DNA of 15,605 nucleotides from Beroe ovata. Taxonomy: Eukaryota; Ctenophora; Nuda; Beroida; Beroidae. Location: NCBI GenBank assembly GCA_946803715.1, contig CAMPET010000071.1, forward strand, positions 5,320-20,924, in the 5' to 3' direction. Every line of letters begins with the position of its first letter. Position 1 is the first letter of the stretch. The notes under the pieces are model-generated. The model did not search any database. It worked only from the letters and a program-made list of their open reading frames with translations, and was not told where the DNA came from. Position numbers and translations under genes: made by a program. This document shows positions 6,901-14,760 of this stretch, one piece after another.

Positions 6901-9136
6901 CTTTAGATCGAGTAAACTCTGGACATATGCCACGGTGTTGTTTATGTCGCCCTCCGAATCCACTAGTGTCTTCCCACACTCCCTTATGTACCCTACACAG
7001 GATGGATTTAGTGTAAAAAAGGAGGAGATGTAATCACATTAGTAGACTGCAGTGACCAGGAAAAATCAAATTCGGACAAAACTAACCATAGTTCTGGGGC
7101 ATCAAACAGATAGTTGTTGACTCCACACAAAGAATTGAACAGACAAAAATAACGAAACAAACAAACAAACAAAAAACAAACAAACAACCACCCCCTCTCA
7201 CACAGCCGTGACTTACCCCTCATAGCCTCACACATGCACTGTAACCCATTTTCCACTCTCTGTAGCAAGCCGTACATACACTTCAAATCATCCTGCTTGT
7301 CGTTCTTCAGCATATAAACCACCCCTGAGTTTTCCATCTGCGAAAAATGAGCCGAATTCAAAAAAATATTTTTCCGCTTTTGTCACAATTTTTTGGGGGA
7401 CATGATCGATGCCAAAGGCTATAGGCCGACTACTGAGTCACAAATCCAACAATTTCACGAAAAGATCAGAATTCCCCCGACACAATTACCTCAACAATCG
7501 TCTTCATGTGAACACTGATCAACTCCCTCTCAACCACACTGGTGATAGGACCCTCACTGCTCAAATCCAGATAGTGCTTCGCTCTTTCCGCTTCCTCCTT
7601 GATCCTGGCCTCTACTTTCTTAACATAGACCGACGCGCTGTTTTCAGCTAGAAACTGCTGACTTTCCATCTGAAAAATGTGCGAAATGTTACATGATTAT
7701 TGAGATGATTTGCACTTCGTGAAGACGTCATCAGCATGATGATATGATGAAACAACTTAACATGAATTGGATCATAAAGCTTATGAAACAAATTTGAGAT
7801 TTGTTTTTTTCTGAAGCCTGATAAATGATCATGATAGACACGTTTTATTTCTATACATTATATACTCAAAACAGGACTATTAACTAGTTAAATCCAAAGT
7901 GAAGTCTTGTTGTTGACGCAATGCATAGCGTGTTACTAAAAATAGCCTCTGGATAGTTGGACATTAAATCATCAAACCGTTTAGGTTATGTACCCTTCCC
8001 AAATCATAAAATATGAACTAACTGTCACAAGGTATTCTTAATTCGGCCCTGACCTATAAATACTACCATATGATTCGACATATAAAAAAGGTCCTATATG
8101 AGTTTATTGCTAGCATAATAACGTTCCAATAACTATACAAGCATTGTATGAGGTATTATAGGTATACATTGCTTTATACAAGTAAAATTGTAACTTTCAC
8201 TAGATTTTACCTTGAAAAATTCACCCGAAACCTCCAGGAATGGCTGCTCGAAGTTTTCCTCGTAGACTGTTCGTGTCTTGATTCCAAGAGTCATCAACAT
8301 TTCGCATGTAGCCTTCACAGCGCCTCTGCCAATGATTCAATACATAGGTCACAATACAAAGCGATATGACCGCTTTTTGTACGCGCGTGCGCGCGAAATC
8401 GTGTTTTTTACGCAGGTTTTGGGTTTGGAGTTTGTGAAAATTTCAACTTGGATACGAATTCTGTGACACGTATTGCAATGAAAATGTCTCGAAATTGGTA
8501 TTTAGCATGCTTCATTGTTTGTTTGAATCAGTGCGTTGAAACATTCTGGAAGATATTTCAGCGGCCACTGATTTACTTGAACATTCATTGTTTTACGAGT
8601 GAAAACAAAGTTTCAAAAACACTCAGACAGTACCTTGCATGCCATCCTCAGACGAAGGGAAAATAAAAGACAAGCGTTAAATTTCCTTATTACGAAGCAG
8701 TTACCTGTCAACGATTTCTCCCCTCCTCTCTTTAGATACCATATCAAGAAGTGTAGATGTGAGATGGGTTTTAATTTGAGGATGATTCACAACCTGTAAA
8801 AGTCAATTAGTTGCAAGATTCAATTTGTTTTAAGAGTCAATTAGTTGTAGGAGTCAATTAGTAGTAAGAGTCAATTAGTTGTATGAGTCGATTAGAGGCG
8901 GAAAGAGATTAAGTATGTCATTTAGTTTGAGGGTAAAGTTCAGAACTCTGGTTGGAAAGTCAAGACAGATTTAAGAACTGAATTTGAACGGCAACCACAG
9001 TACATTCGATCTTTGATCGAAATTTTGATCATTTTCAAAGGAACAGGCTACATGATGTACTTACCAATTCCTTGAACAGTTTCAGTCCAAGGTCCTGGAC
9101 CTCATCTACTTTATTATTCTTCACGTAAACACGGTC
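3967..9136 (-). CDS. CUL3: Cullin-3, scaffold of BTB-type Cullin-RING ubiquitin ligases; 5' exons missing
   Basis: Join, 5' to 3': 9065-9136, 8705-8793, 8211-8325, 7490-7669, 7217-7337, 6832-6992, 6539-6628, 6257-6339, 6056-6143, 5752-5899, 5364-5569, 4973-5068, 4666-4819, 4404-4549, 4131-4237, 3967-3991. Total 1881 bp, 626 residues plus TGA; every splice phase agrees. Family knowledge: CUL3 binds BTB-domain substrate adaptors at its N-terminus and RBX1 and the E2 enzyme at its C-terminus, and is activated by NEDD8. Seen here: cullin repeats, the four-helix and alpha/beta regions (KTECGCQFT split by an intron, VRVLTTGYWP, SGRQL, ADLNA), then the winged-helix tail with [17 protein letters not shown] and [12 protein letters not shown]. 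The lysine of IVRIMK (codon 4443-4445) is the NEDD8 site. Human CUL3 is 768 residues; this model starts near its residue 127, so roughly 125 residues, including most of the BTB contact surface, are absent. The remaining size difference is mostly a shorter loop before RHILQ. Confidence 0.97.
4131..4237 (-). CDS. CUL3: CUL3 exon: [20 protein letters not shown]
   Basis: 107 bp, CCAAG|GTA to GACAG|GTAATT (phase 2). C-terminal winged-helix [21 protein letters not shown], matching human [20 protein letters not shown]. Confidence 0.97.
4404..4549 (-). CDS. CUL3: CUL3 exon: neddylation-site exon
   Basis: 146 bp, CTCCAG|CA to GAG|GTTTGT (phase 0). It encodes [20 protein letters not shown] followed by [15 protein letters not shown]. 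The lysine in RIMKAR (codon 4443-4445) aligns with the NEDD8 acceptor of cullins. The donor GTTTGT is unusual but the phase match with VTGLLKSRF in the next exon fixes it. Confidence 0.97.
4666..4819 (-). CDS. CUL3: CUL3 exon: [10 protein letters not shown]...KEPKSKEI...KLIRVKIQT
   Basis: 154 bp, TTTTAG|GAG to ACGG|GTGAAT (phase 1). It encodes a winged-helix segment; KEPKSKEI is a cullin-3 diagnostic string. The usual SLACGK is SLALGR here, so the cysteine is replaced. Confidence 0.96.
4973..5068 (-). CDS. CUL3: CUL3 exon: [20 protein letters not shown]
   Basis: 96 bp, 32 codons, phase 0 (TTCCAG|GTC, AAG|GTACGT). It matches human [20 protein letters not shown] and the following E.IQ.E..IPE. 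Confidence 0.97.
5081..5235. repeat. 31-bp minisatellite, five copies, in a CUL3 intron
   Basis: Unit starts fall at 5081, 5112, 5143, 5174 and 5205, exactly 31 bp apart. The unit reads roughly AGTGCTGTGATTGGCTG then TTTTCATTCTAT. Four of the five units contain ATTGG, the inverted CCAAT box. It lies in the 295-bp intron between the exons at 5364-5569 and 4973-5068. Confidence 0.93.
5121..5280 (+). promoter_or_regulatory. Promoter-like cluster: ATTGG boxes followed by TATATAAT
   Basis: ATTGG at 5121, 5152, 5183, 5214 and 5248 (plus strand), then GGGGTATATAAT with TATATAAT at 5273-5280. Inverted CCAAT boxes with an NF-Y-like flank (GATTGGCT) upstream of a TATA box resemble a eukaryotic core promoter. 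It would fire antisense into CUL3; no plus-strand coding exon was found downstream, so this may be coincidence. Confidence 0.2.
5364..5569 (-). CDS. CUL3: CUL3 exon: GYWPGSP...[18 protein letters not shown]
   Basis: 206 bp, CCCAG|GA to CAG|GTTGGG (phase 0). It encodes [20 protein letters not shown] and DLNAIFY, the cullin alpha/beta region that helps hold RBX1. The loop between FYQSKDD and KRHILQ is roughly 16 residues shorter than in human CUL3. The donor GTTGGG is weak but both flanking exons confirm it. Confidence 0.97.
5752..5899 (-). CDS. CUL3: CUL3 exon: [20 protein letters not shown]
   Basis: 148 bp, TTTCAG|ACT to ACTG|GTAAGA (phase 1). It encodes the canonical ECG.QFT.KLEGMF.DM.IS block and ends VRVLTT plus the first base of a glycine codon. 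Confidence 0.98.
6056..6143 (-). CDS. CUL3: CUL3 exon: [20 protein letters not shown]
   Basis: 88 bp. TTTCAG|G completes the arginine codon; ends at AAG|GTAATA, phase 0. The YYKQHL.KRLL block is one of the most conserved motifs of the cullin family and lies at the start of the C-terminal half. Confidence 0.97.
6257..6339 (-). CDS. CUL3: CUL3 exon: [20 protein letters not shown]
   Basis: 83 bp, entered in phase 0 after CGTAG, ends in phase 2 at GAGAG|GTGAAT. Human CUL3 reads LTEQEVETILDKAMVLFRF. Ends with DKDVFE plus part of an arginine codon. Confidence 0.96.
6424..6448. repeat. Perfect 10-bp-stem hairpin in a CUL3 intron
   Basis: ATCAACTTTC (6424-6433), loop AAATC, GAAAGTTGAT (6439-6448). 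Confidence 0.85.
6475..6521. repeat. 19-bp-stem hairpin in the same CUL3 intron
   Basis: ATAAAACATTTACTAAATC (6475-6493) pairs with GATTGAGTAAACGTTTTAT (6503-6521) with two mismatches across a 9-base loop. A second TTTACTCAATC copy at about 6463 offers an alternative partner for the right arm. Confidence 0.75.
6539..6628 (-). CDS. CUL3: CUL3 exon: [20 protein letters not shown]
   Basis: 90 bp, 30 codons, phase 0 at both ends (CTCAG|GAA, GGG|GTAAGT). The block [16 protein letters not shown] is nearly invariant among cullin-3 proteins and resembles the matching segment in other cullins. Confidence 0.97.
6832..6992 (-). CDS. CUL3: CUL3 exon: [10 protein letters not shown]...[12 protein letters not shown]
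   Basis: 161 bp. The acceptor GTGTAG is followed by GG, which completes the split glycine codon; it ends in phase 0 at TCG|GTAATT. It encodes [20 protein letters not shown], matching human [20 protein letters not shown]. Confidence 0.95.
7155..7188. repeat. CAAA microsatellite in a CUL3 intron
   Basis: About eight AAAC/CAAA units on the plus strand, interrupted by an A run, inside the intron 6993-7216. Confidence 0.9.
7217..7337 (-). CDS. CUL3: CUL3 exon: [12 protein letters not shown]...CMCEAMR
   Basis: 121 bp, entered in phase 0 after GCAG, leaves one base into a glycine codon at GAGGG|GTAAGT. Human CUL3 reads MENSGLVHMLKN here. The intron just downstream carries a CAAA simple repeat. Confidence 0.96.
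7490..7669 (-). CDS. CUL3: CUL3 exon: [18 protein letters not shown]...HMKTIVE
   Basis: 180 bp, 60 codons, phase 0 at both ends (TCAG|ATG, GAG|GTAATT). It is highly conserved with human CUL3 ([32 protein letters not shown]). Confidence 0.97.
7670..8210 (-). other. CUL3 intron, 541 bp
   Basis: AT-rich, bounded by the AAG|GTAAAA donor and the TTTCAG acceptor of the flanking exons. No exon, RNA gene or ordered repeat was found inside. Confidence 0.8.
8211..8325 (-). CDS. CUL3: CUL3 exon: CEMLMTLGI...VYEENFE
   Basis: 115 bp. The acceptor GGCAG|A completes the arginine codon started in the previous exon; donor AAG|GTAAAA, phase 0. It encodes the [19 protein letters not shown] helix segment, very close to human VYEEDFEAPFLEMSAEFF. 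Confidence 0.96.
8326..8704 (-). other. CUL3 intron, 379 bp
   Basis: Contains a short alternating CGCG/TGCGCGCG patch near 8381-8397 but no gene. Plus-strand open frames over it are antisense and lack family similarity. Confidence 0.8.
8705..8793 (-). CDS. CUL3: CUL3 exon: first cullin repeat, [16 protein letters not shown]
   Basis: 89 bp, entered in phase 0 after TTTACAG, ends two bases into an arginine codon at GACAG|GTAACT. The LLDM...ER.GE.VDR pattern is characteristic of cullin-3. Confidence 0.95.
8801..8895. repeat. 17-bp tandem repeat in a CUL3 intron
   Basis: AGTCAATTAG-like cores fall at 8801, 8818 (degenerate), 8835, 8852, 8869 and 8886 (AGTCGATTAG), period 17. The repeat starts only 7 bases into the intron from its 3' splice site at 8793. 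Confidence 0.9.
9065..9136 (-). CDS. CUL3: CUL3 exon (first visible): first cullin repeat, DRVYV
   Basis: 72 bp, 24 codons, phase 0 on both sides. Acceptor TTGCAG, donor TTG|GTAAGT. It encodes [20 protein letters not shown] and continues to FKEL; human CUL3 has DRVYVQQNNVENV here. This helix adjoins the BTB-contact region. Confidence 0.93.
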
Positions 9137-9336
9137 CTGCAATATGTGTGGTGAATATTCAACTACAGTTCTATTCGAGGTACAAAGTAAAATTTCATCA
9201 TGTGGAAGAAGTAGTGTCGTAACTCGTAATTCGACTGAATTTGTTGTATTGAAATTTTGAAATTAAGAAGAAAATTCACGCGCGACTTTGAGCTTGAATA
9301 ATAACTGTTGGTACTTGGTAAAATAATGACTACTCA
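9137..9336 (-). other. CUL3 intron, upstream part lost at an assembly join
   Basis: AT-rich sequence upstream of the first visible CUL3 exon. The preceding exon, expected to encode something like the human MIRDILMYM segment, is not here. The stretch ends at the N at 9337. Confidence 0.75.
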
Positions 9337-9337
9337 N
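9337..9337. other. Single N: probable assembly gap
   Basis: The ambiguous base lies exactly where unique intron sequence changes to satellite, and the first satellite copy begins mid-monomer (CTTTGGGGTGCC). This suggests a contig join rather than a sequenced junction. Confidence 0.7.
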
Positions 9338-10466
9338 CTTTGGGGTGCCACCAGAGAGCCACCAAAGCCGCATTTTACCGCATGCGTTTGTCCGCGTTTT
9401 TGGCCCCCAAATAATGTTTTCTATATGCTTGTAGGTACTCAAATTGATGGTCTGGATGTTCTAGTGGACATAGAAACTCTAAAAACTTCAGTAAGTTTGT
9501 CCAGGAGAGTGTTAGAGAGTTTCTCGAAAAGTGGAACAAATGGCTGGAACATGGAACAAAAGTGTCACAAAGTGGGGACATGTTCTGTAGGCCAGGATTT
9601 GTGTTCAAACGGGTCTCTAATGGTTCCAATAGTTTGCCCCGGTAGTGAACTTGTGGGTTGAGTGAAGTTTTTGGGTCCATCGAACTTTTGGGTGCCACCA
9701 GAGAGCCACCAAAGCCGCATTTTACCGTATGCGTTTGTCCGCGTTTTTGGCCCCAAAAAATGTTTTCTTTATGCTTGTAGGCACTCAAATTGATGCTCTG
9801 GATGTTCGTGTGGACATAGAAACGCTAAAAACTTCGGTGAGTTCGTCCAGGAGAGTGTTAGAGAGTTTCTTGAAAAGTGGAACAAATGGCTGGAACATGG
9901 ACCAAAATTGTCACAAAGTGGGGACATGTTCTGGAGGCCTTGATTTGAGTTCAAACGGGTCCCTGATGGTTCTAATAGTTTGTTCCGGTAGTGAACTTAT
10001 GGGTTGAGTGAAGTTTTTGGGTACATCGACCTTTGGGGTGCCACCAGAGAGCCAGCAAAGCCGCATTTTACCGCATGCGTTTGTCCGCGTTTTTGACCCC
10101 CAAATAATGTTTTCTATAGGTATGCTTGTAGGTACTCAAATTGATGCTCTAGATGTTCTAGTGGACATAGAAACGCTAAAAATAAAAAATTCGGTACGTC
10201 CAACCAGGAGAGTGTTAGAGAGTTTCTTGAAAAGTGGAACAAATGGCTGGAACATTGAACAAAATTGTCACAAAGTGGGGACATGTTCTGGAGGCCAGGA
10301 TTTGAGTTCAAACGGGTCCCTGATGGTTCTAATAGTTAATCCCGGTGGTGAACTTATGGATTGAGTGAAGTTTTTGGGTCCATCGACCTTTGGGGTGCCA
10401 CCAGAGAGCCACCAAAGCGTTTGTCCGCTTTTTTGACCCTCAAATAATGTTTTCTATATGCTTGTA
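9338..10466 (+). repeat. 347-bp satellite array, forward arm (about 3.2 copies)
   Basis: The anchor GTGCCACCAGAGAGCC occurs at 9345, 9692 and 10395, with a one-base variant at 10038 (spacings 347, 346, 357). The third copy has small insertions (GGTA near 10119 and an AATAAAAA stretch near 10182). The last copy is cut after GCTTGTAA. Copies differ by scattered substitutions. Confidence 0.96.
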
Positions 10467-10600
10467 AGTACGGGTGAGATGGACATCAGGTTCGACATGT
10501 TTTCCCACTTTATGTCCAATCTCAGCCGGCGAGCAAAACCAAGACAAGTCGGATCAACACAACATCTGGGGCAAATCGAAGAAAATTAATTCTAATTACT
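10467..10600. other. Non-satellite spacer between the two satellite arms
   Basis: About 134 bp with no match to the monomer. A plus-strand frame from ATG 10479 to TAA 10587 encodes 36 residues (MDIRFDMFSHFMSNLSRRAK and onward). I do not recognise it. Confidence 0.7.
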
Positions 10601-13600
10601 TAGCGTTTCTATGTCCAGAAGAACATCTAGAGCATCAATTTGAGAAGGTACCTACAAGCATATCGAAAACATTATTTGGGGGTCAAAAACGCGGACAAAC
10701 GCATGCGGTAAAATGTCCTACAGTCCTGCCCCCTCCAGAACATGTCCCCACTTTGTGACACTTTTGTTCCAGGTTCCAGCCATTTGTTCCACTTTTCGAG
10801 AAACACTCTCCTGGACGGACTCACTGAAGTTTTAAGAGTTTCTATGTCCACACGAACATCCAGAGCATCAATTTGAGTGCCTACAAGCATATAGAAAACA
10901 TTATTTGGGGGTCAAAAACGCGGACAAACGCATGCGGTAAAATGCGGCTTTGGTGGCTCTCTGGTGGCACCCCAAAGGTCGATGGACCCAAAAACTTCAC
11001 TCAATCCATAAGTTCACTACCGGGACAAACTATTGAAAACATCAGGGTCCCGTTTGAACTCAAATCCTGGCCTCCAGGACATGTTCCCACTTTTTGACAC
11101 TTTTGTTCCAGATTCCAGCCATTTGTTCCACTTTTCGAGAAACTCTATAACACTCTCCTGGACGAACTTACTGAAGTTTTTAGAGTTTCTATGTCTACTA
11201 GAACATCCAGAGCATCAATTTGAGTACCTACAAGCATATAGAAAGCATTATTTGGGGGCCAAAAACGCGGACAAACGCATGCGGTAAAATGCGGCTTTGG
11301 TGGCTCTCTGGTGGCACCCCAAAGGTCGATGGACCCAAAAACTTTACTCAACCCATAAGTTCACTACCGGGGCAAACTATTGAAACCATCAGGGACCCGT
11401 TTGAACTCAAATCCTGGCCTCCAGAACATGTCCCCACTTTGTGACACTTTTGTTCCAGATTCCAGCCATTTGTTCCACTTTTCGAGAAACTCTCTAACAC
11501 TCTCCTGGACGAACTTACTGAAGTTTTTAGAGTTTCTATGTCCACTAGAACATCCAGAGCATCAATTTGAGTACCTACAGGCATATAGAAAACATTATTT
11601 GGGGGCCAAAAACGCGGACATACGCATGCGGTAAAATGCGGCTTTGGTGGCTCTCTGGTGGCACCCATAAGGTCGATGGACCCAAAAACTTCACTCAATC
11701 CATAAGTTCACTACCGCGACAAACTATTGGAACCATCAGGGACCCATTTGAACTCAAATCCTGACCTCCAGAACATGTCCCCACTTTGTGACACTTTTGT
11801 TCCAGATTCCAGCAATTTGTTCCACTTTTCGAGAAACTCTCGAACACTCTCCTGGACGAACTTACTGAAGTTTTCAGGGCTTCTATGTCCACTAGAACAT
11901 CCAGAGCATCAATTTGAGTACCTACAAGTATATAGAAAACATTATTTGGGGGCCAAAAACGCGGACAAACGCATGCGCTAAAATGCGGCTTTGGTGGCTC
12001 TCTGGTGGCACCCCAAAGGTCGATGGACCCAAAAACTTTACTCAACCCATAAGTTCACTACCGGGGCAAACTATTGGAACCATCAGGGACCCGTTTGAAC
12101 TCAAATCCTGGCCTCCAGAACATGTCCCCACTTTGTGACACTTTTGTTCCAGATTCCAGCAATTTGTTCCACTTTTCGAGAAACTCTCGAACACTCTCCT
12201 GGACGAACTTACTGTAGTTTTCAGGGCTTCTCTGTCCACTAGAACATCCAGAGCATCAATTTGAGTACCTACAAGTATATAGAAAACATTATTTGGGGGC
12301 CAAAAACGCGGACAAACGCATGCGCTAAAATGCGGCTTTGGTGGCTCTCTGGTGGCACCCCAAAGGTCGATGGACCCAAAAACTTTACTCAACCCATAAG
12401 TTCACTACCGGGGCAAACTATTGGAACCATCAGGGACCCGTTTGAACTCAAATCCTGGCCTCCAGAACATGTCCCCACTTTGTGACACTTTTGTTCCAGA
12501 TTCCAGCAATTTGTTCCACTTTTCGAGAAACTCTCGAACACTCTCCTGGACGAACTTACTGAAGTTTTCAGGGCTTCTATGTCCACTAGAACATCCAGAG
12601 CATCAATTTGAGTACCTACAAGTATATAGAAAACATTATTTGGGGGCCAAAAACGCGGACAAACGCATGCGCTAAAATGCGGCTTTGGTGGCTCTCTGGT
12701 GGCACCCCAAAGGTCGATGGACCCAAAAACTTTACTCAACCCATAAGTTCACTACCGGGGCAAACTATTGGAACCATCAGGGACCCGTTTGAACTCAAAT
12801 CCTGGCCTCCAGAACATGTCCCCACTTTGTGACACTTTTGTTCCAGATTCCAGCAATTTGTTCCACTTTTCGAGAAACTCTCGAACACTCTCCTGGACGA
12901 ACTTACTGAAGTTTTCAGGGCTTCTATGTCCACTAGAACATCCAGAGCATCAATTTGAGTACCTACAAGTATATAGAAAACATTATTTGGGGGCCAAAAA
13001 CGCGGACAAACGCATGCGCTAAAATGCGGCTTTGGTGGCTCTCTGGTGGCACCCCAAAGGTCGATGGACCCAAAAACTTTACTCAACCCATAAGTTCACT
13101 ACCGGGGCAAACTATTGGAACCATCAGGGACCCGTTTGAACTCAAATCCTGGCCTCCAGAACATGTCCCCACTTTGTGACACTTTTGTTCCAGATTCCAG
13201 CAATTTGTTCCACTTTTCGAGAAACTCTCGAACACTCTCCTGGACGAACTTACTGAAGTTTTCAGGGCTTCTATGTCCACTAGAACATCCAGAGCATCAA
13301 TTTGAGTACCTACAAGTATATAGAAAACATTATTTGGGGGCCAAAAACGCGGNCAAAAACGCGGACAAACGCATGCGGTAAAATGCGGCTTTGGTGGCTC
13401 TCTGGTGGCACCCCAAAGGTCGATGGACCCAAAAACTTCACTCAATCCATAAGTTCACTACCGGGACAAACTATTGAAACCATCAGGGACCCGTTTGAAC
13501 TCAAATCCTGGCCTCCAGAACATGTCCCCAATTTGTGACAATTTTGTTCCATGTTCCAGCCATTTGTTCCACTTTTCAAGAAACTCTCTAACACTCTCCT

Positions 13601-14236
13601 GGACGAACTCACCGAAGTTTTTAGCGTTTCTTTGTCCACACGAACATCCAGAGCATCAATTTGAGTGCCTACAAGCATATAGAAAACATTTTTTGGGGCC
13701 AAAAACGCGGACAACGCATGCGGTAAAATGCGGCTTTGGTGGCTCTCTGGTGGCACCCCAAAGGTCAATGGACTCAAAAACTTCACTCAATCCATAAGTT
13801 CACTACCGGGACAAACTATTGAAACCATCAGGGACCCGTTTGGACTCAAATCCTGGCCTCCAGAACATGTCCCCACTTTGTGACACTTTTGTTCCAGGTT
13901 CCAGCAATTTGTTCCACTTTTCGAGAAACTCTCTAACACTCTCCTGGACGAACTCACTGAAGTTTTTAAGGTTTATATGTCCACTAGAACATCTAAAGCA
14001 TCAATTTGAGTACTTACAAGCATACAGAAAACATTATTTGGGGGCCAATAACGCGGACAAACGCATGCGGTAAAATGCGGCTTTGGTGGCTCTCTGGTGG
14101 CACCCCATTGGTCGATGGACTCAAAAAGTTCATCACATACATAAGTTCGATATCACAAATAACTACTGGAACCACATGTAGCTCAATTGGATACAAACTA
14201 TGATTTCCAGAACATGTCCCCAATTTGTGACAATTT
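10601..14236 (-). repeat. 347-bp satellite array, reversed arm (about 10.5 copies)
   Basis: The reverse-complement anchor GGTGGCAC occurs at 10963, 11310, 11657, 12004, 12351, 12698, 13045, 13404, 13749 and 14096. Spacing is 347 except for 359 across the N at 13353 and 345 once. The first copy (10601-10800) lacks about 125 bp, replaced by 16 unrelated bases. Copies between about 11700 and 13350 are almost identical and share variants (GCTAAAATG, CAGGGCTTC); outer copies diverge and the last fades out by 14236. Open frames of 65-116 codons recur in each monomer, but 347 is not a multiple of three and the frames are not continuous. Confidence 0.96.
13353..13353. other. Single N inside the array: artificial join
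   Basis: CAAAAACGCGG appears immediately before and after the N. Removing the N plus one copy (12 bases) restores the 347-bp period from 359, showing an unmerged overlap. Confidence 0.9.
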
Positions 14237-14760
14237 TAGTCTTTGGTGCACATAGTGATATGGTGTGAGGTGGCATTGTGTGGCACCGATACCTTGATTT
14301 GACGAATGTGGAATGAGAGCTGTCAGATACCTTATTTCAAACCCCTGTTGCACTCGAGATCTAAGTTCATCAACATTCGCCCAATCTTGTATGTCCCCAC
14401 TTTGTGACAAGTTTGTTCCATTTCGGGGAAAGATCATATGTCACACGTGTTATGCAGGAAGGCGCGATCGCCAAATATTTTTATTCTTGAGGAAGTAATC
14501 CGCGCGTTGCGCGCGACATGGGGCCTTGCAGAACACCGATTCGTACGAGAAGGTCCCTTATAAGCAGCTATGAATGGTATATGGCTTGTGCTTTCTCCTA
14601 CGGATACGTTCCAATGAGCCAAATGATCCGGAAGGATCTACCACCACGGCATTTTGAAGTAAAATTAAAAAATTTTACTATATACACGGGAGCCGCGCAC
14701 CGACGCACTCCCCTAGCACACTCATATCGAGCGCTGAATACATGGACATGCCGGACACGA
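14237..14760. other. Mixed unassigned sequence between satellite and LINE
   Basis: Includes a CG-rich CGCGC-GTT-GCGCG hairpin near 14502 and a perfect hairpin AGTAAAATT / AATTTTACT (14658-14679, AAAA loop). A plus-strand open frame from 14518 runs into the LINE frame, but its first 81 codons resemble nothing I recognise. Confidence 0.5.
14391..14425 (-). repeat. Isolated satellite remnant
   Basis: ATGTCCCCACTTTGTGACA then GTTTGTTCCATTTCG matches an internal part of the 347-bp monomer, about 155 bp beyond the last recognisable copy, in the same orientation as the reversed arm. Confidence 0.85.

Noticed and set aside
7008-7361. Minus-strand frame continuing CUL3 exon 7217-7337 into the intron
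   Set aside because: Beyond the GTAAGT donor it reads through the CAAA repeat into phenylalanine- and leucine-rich sequence; splicing gives the conserved protein instead.
9308-14223. Many open frames of 60-137 codons on both strands across the satellite
   Set aside because: They are the same monomer read repeatedly. The 347-bp period is not divisible by three, several frames begin with TTG rather than ATG, both strands are open, and no family is recognisable. A test of synonymous against non-synonymous differences among outer copies would be needed to revive them.
9338-14236. CRISPR-like array of regular repeats
   Set aside because: Units are contiguous 347-bp monomers without unique spacers and the surrounding genes are animal; it is a satellite.
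9338-14236. CENP-B box in the satellite monomer
   Set aside because: I found no exact match to the published 17-bp consensus in the monomer, so no centromeric role is claimed.
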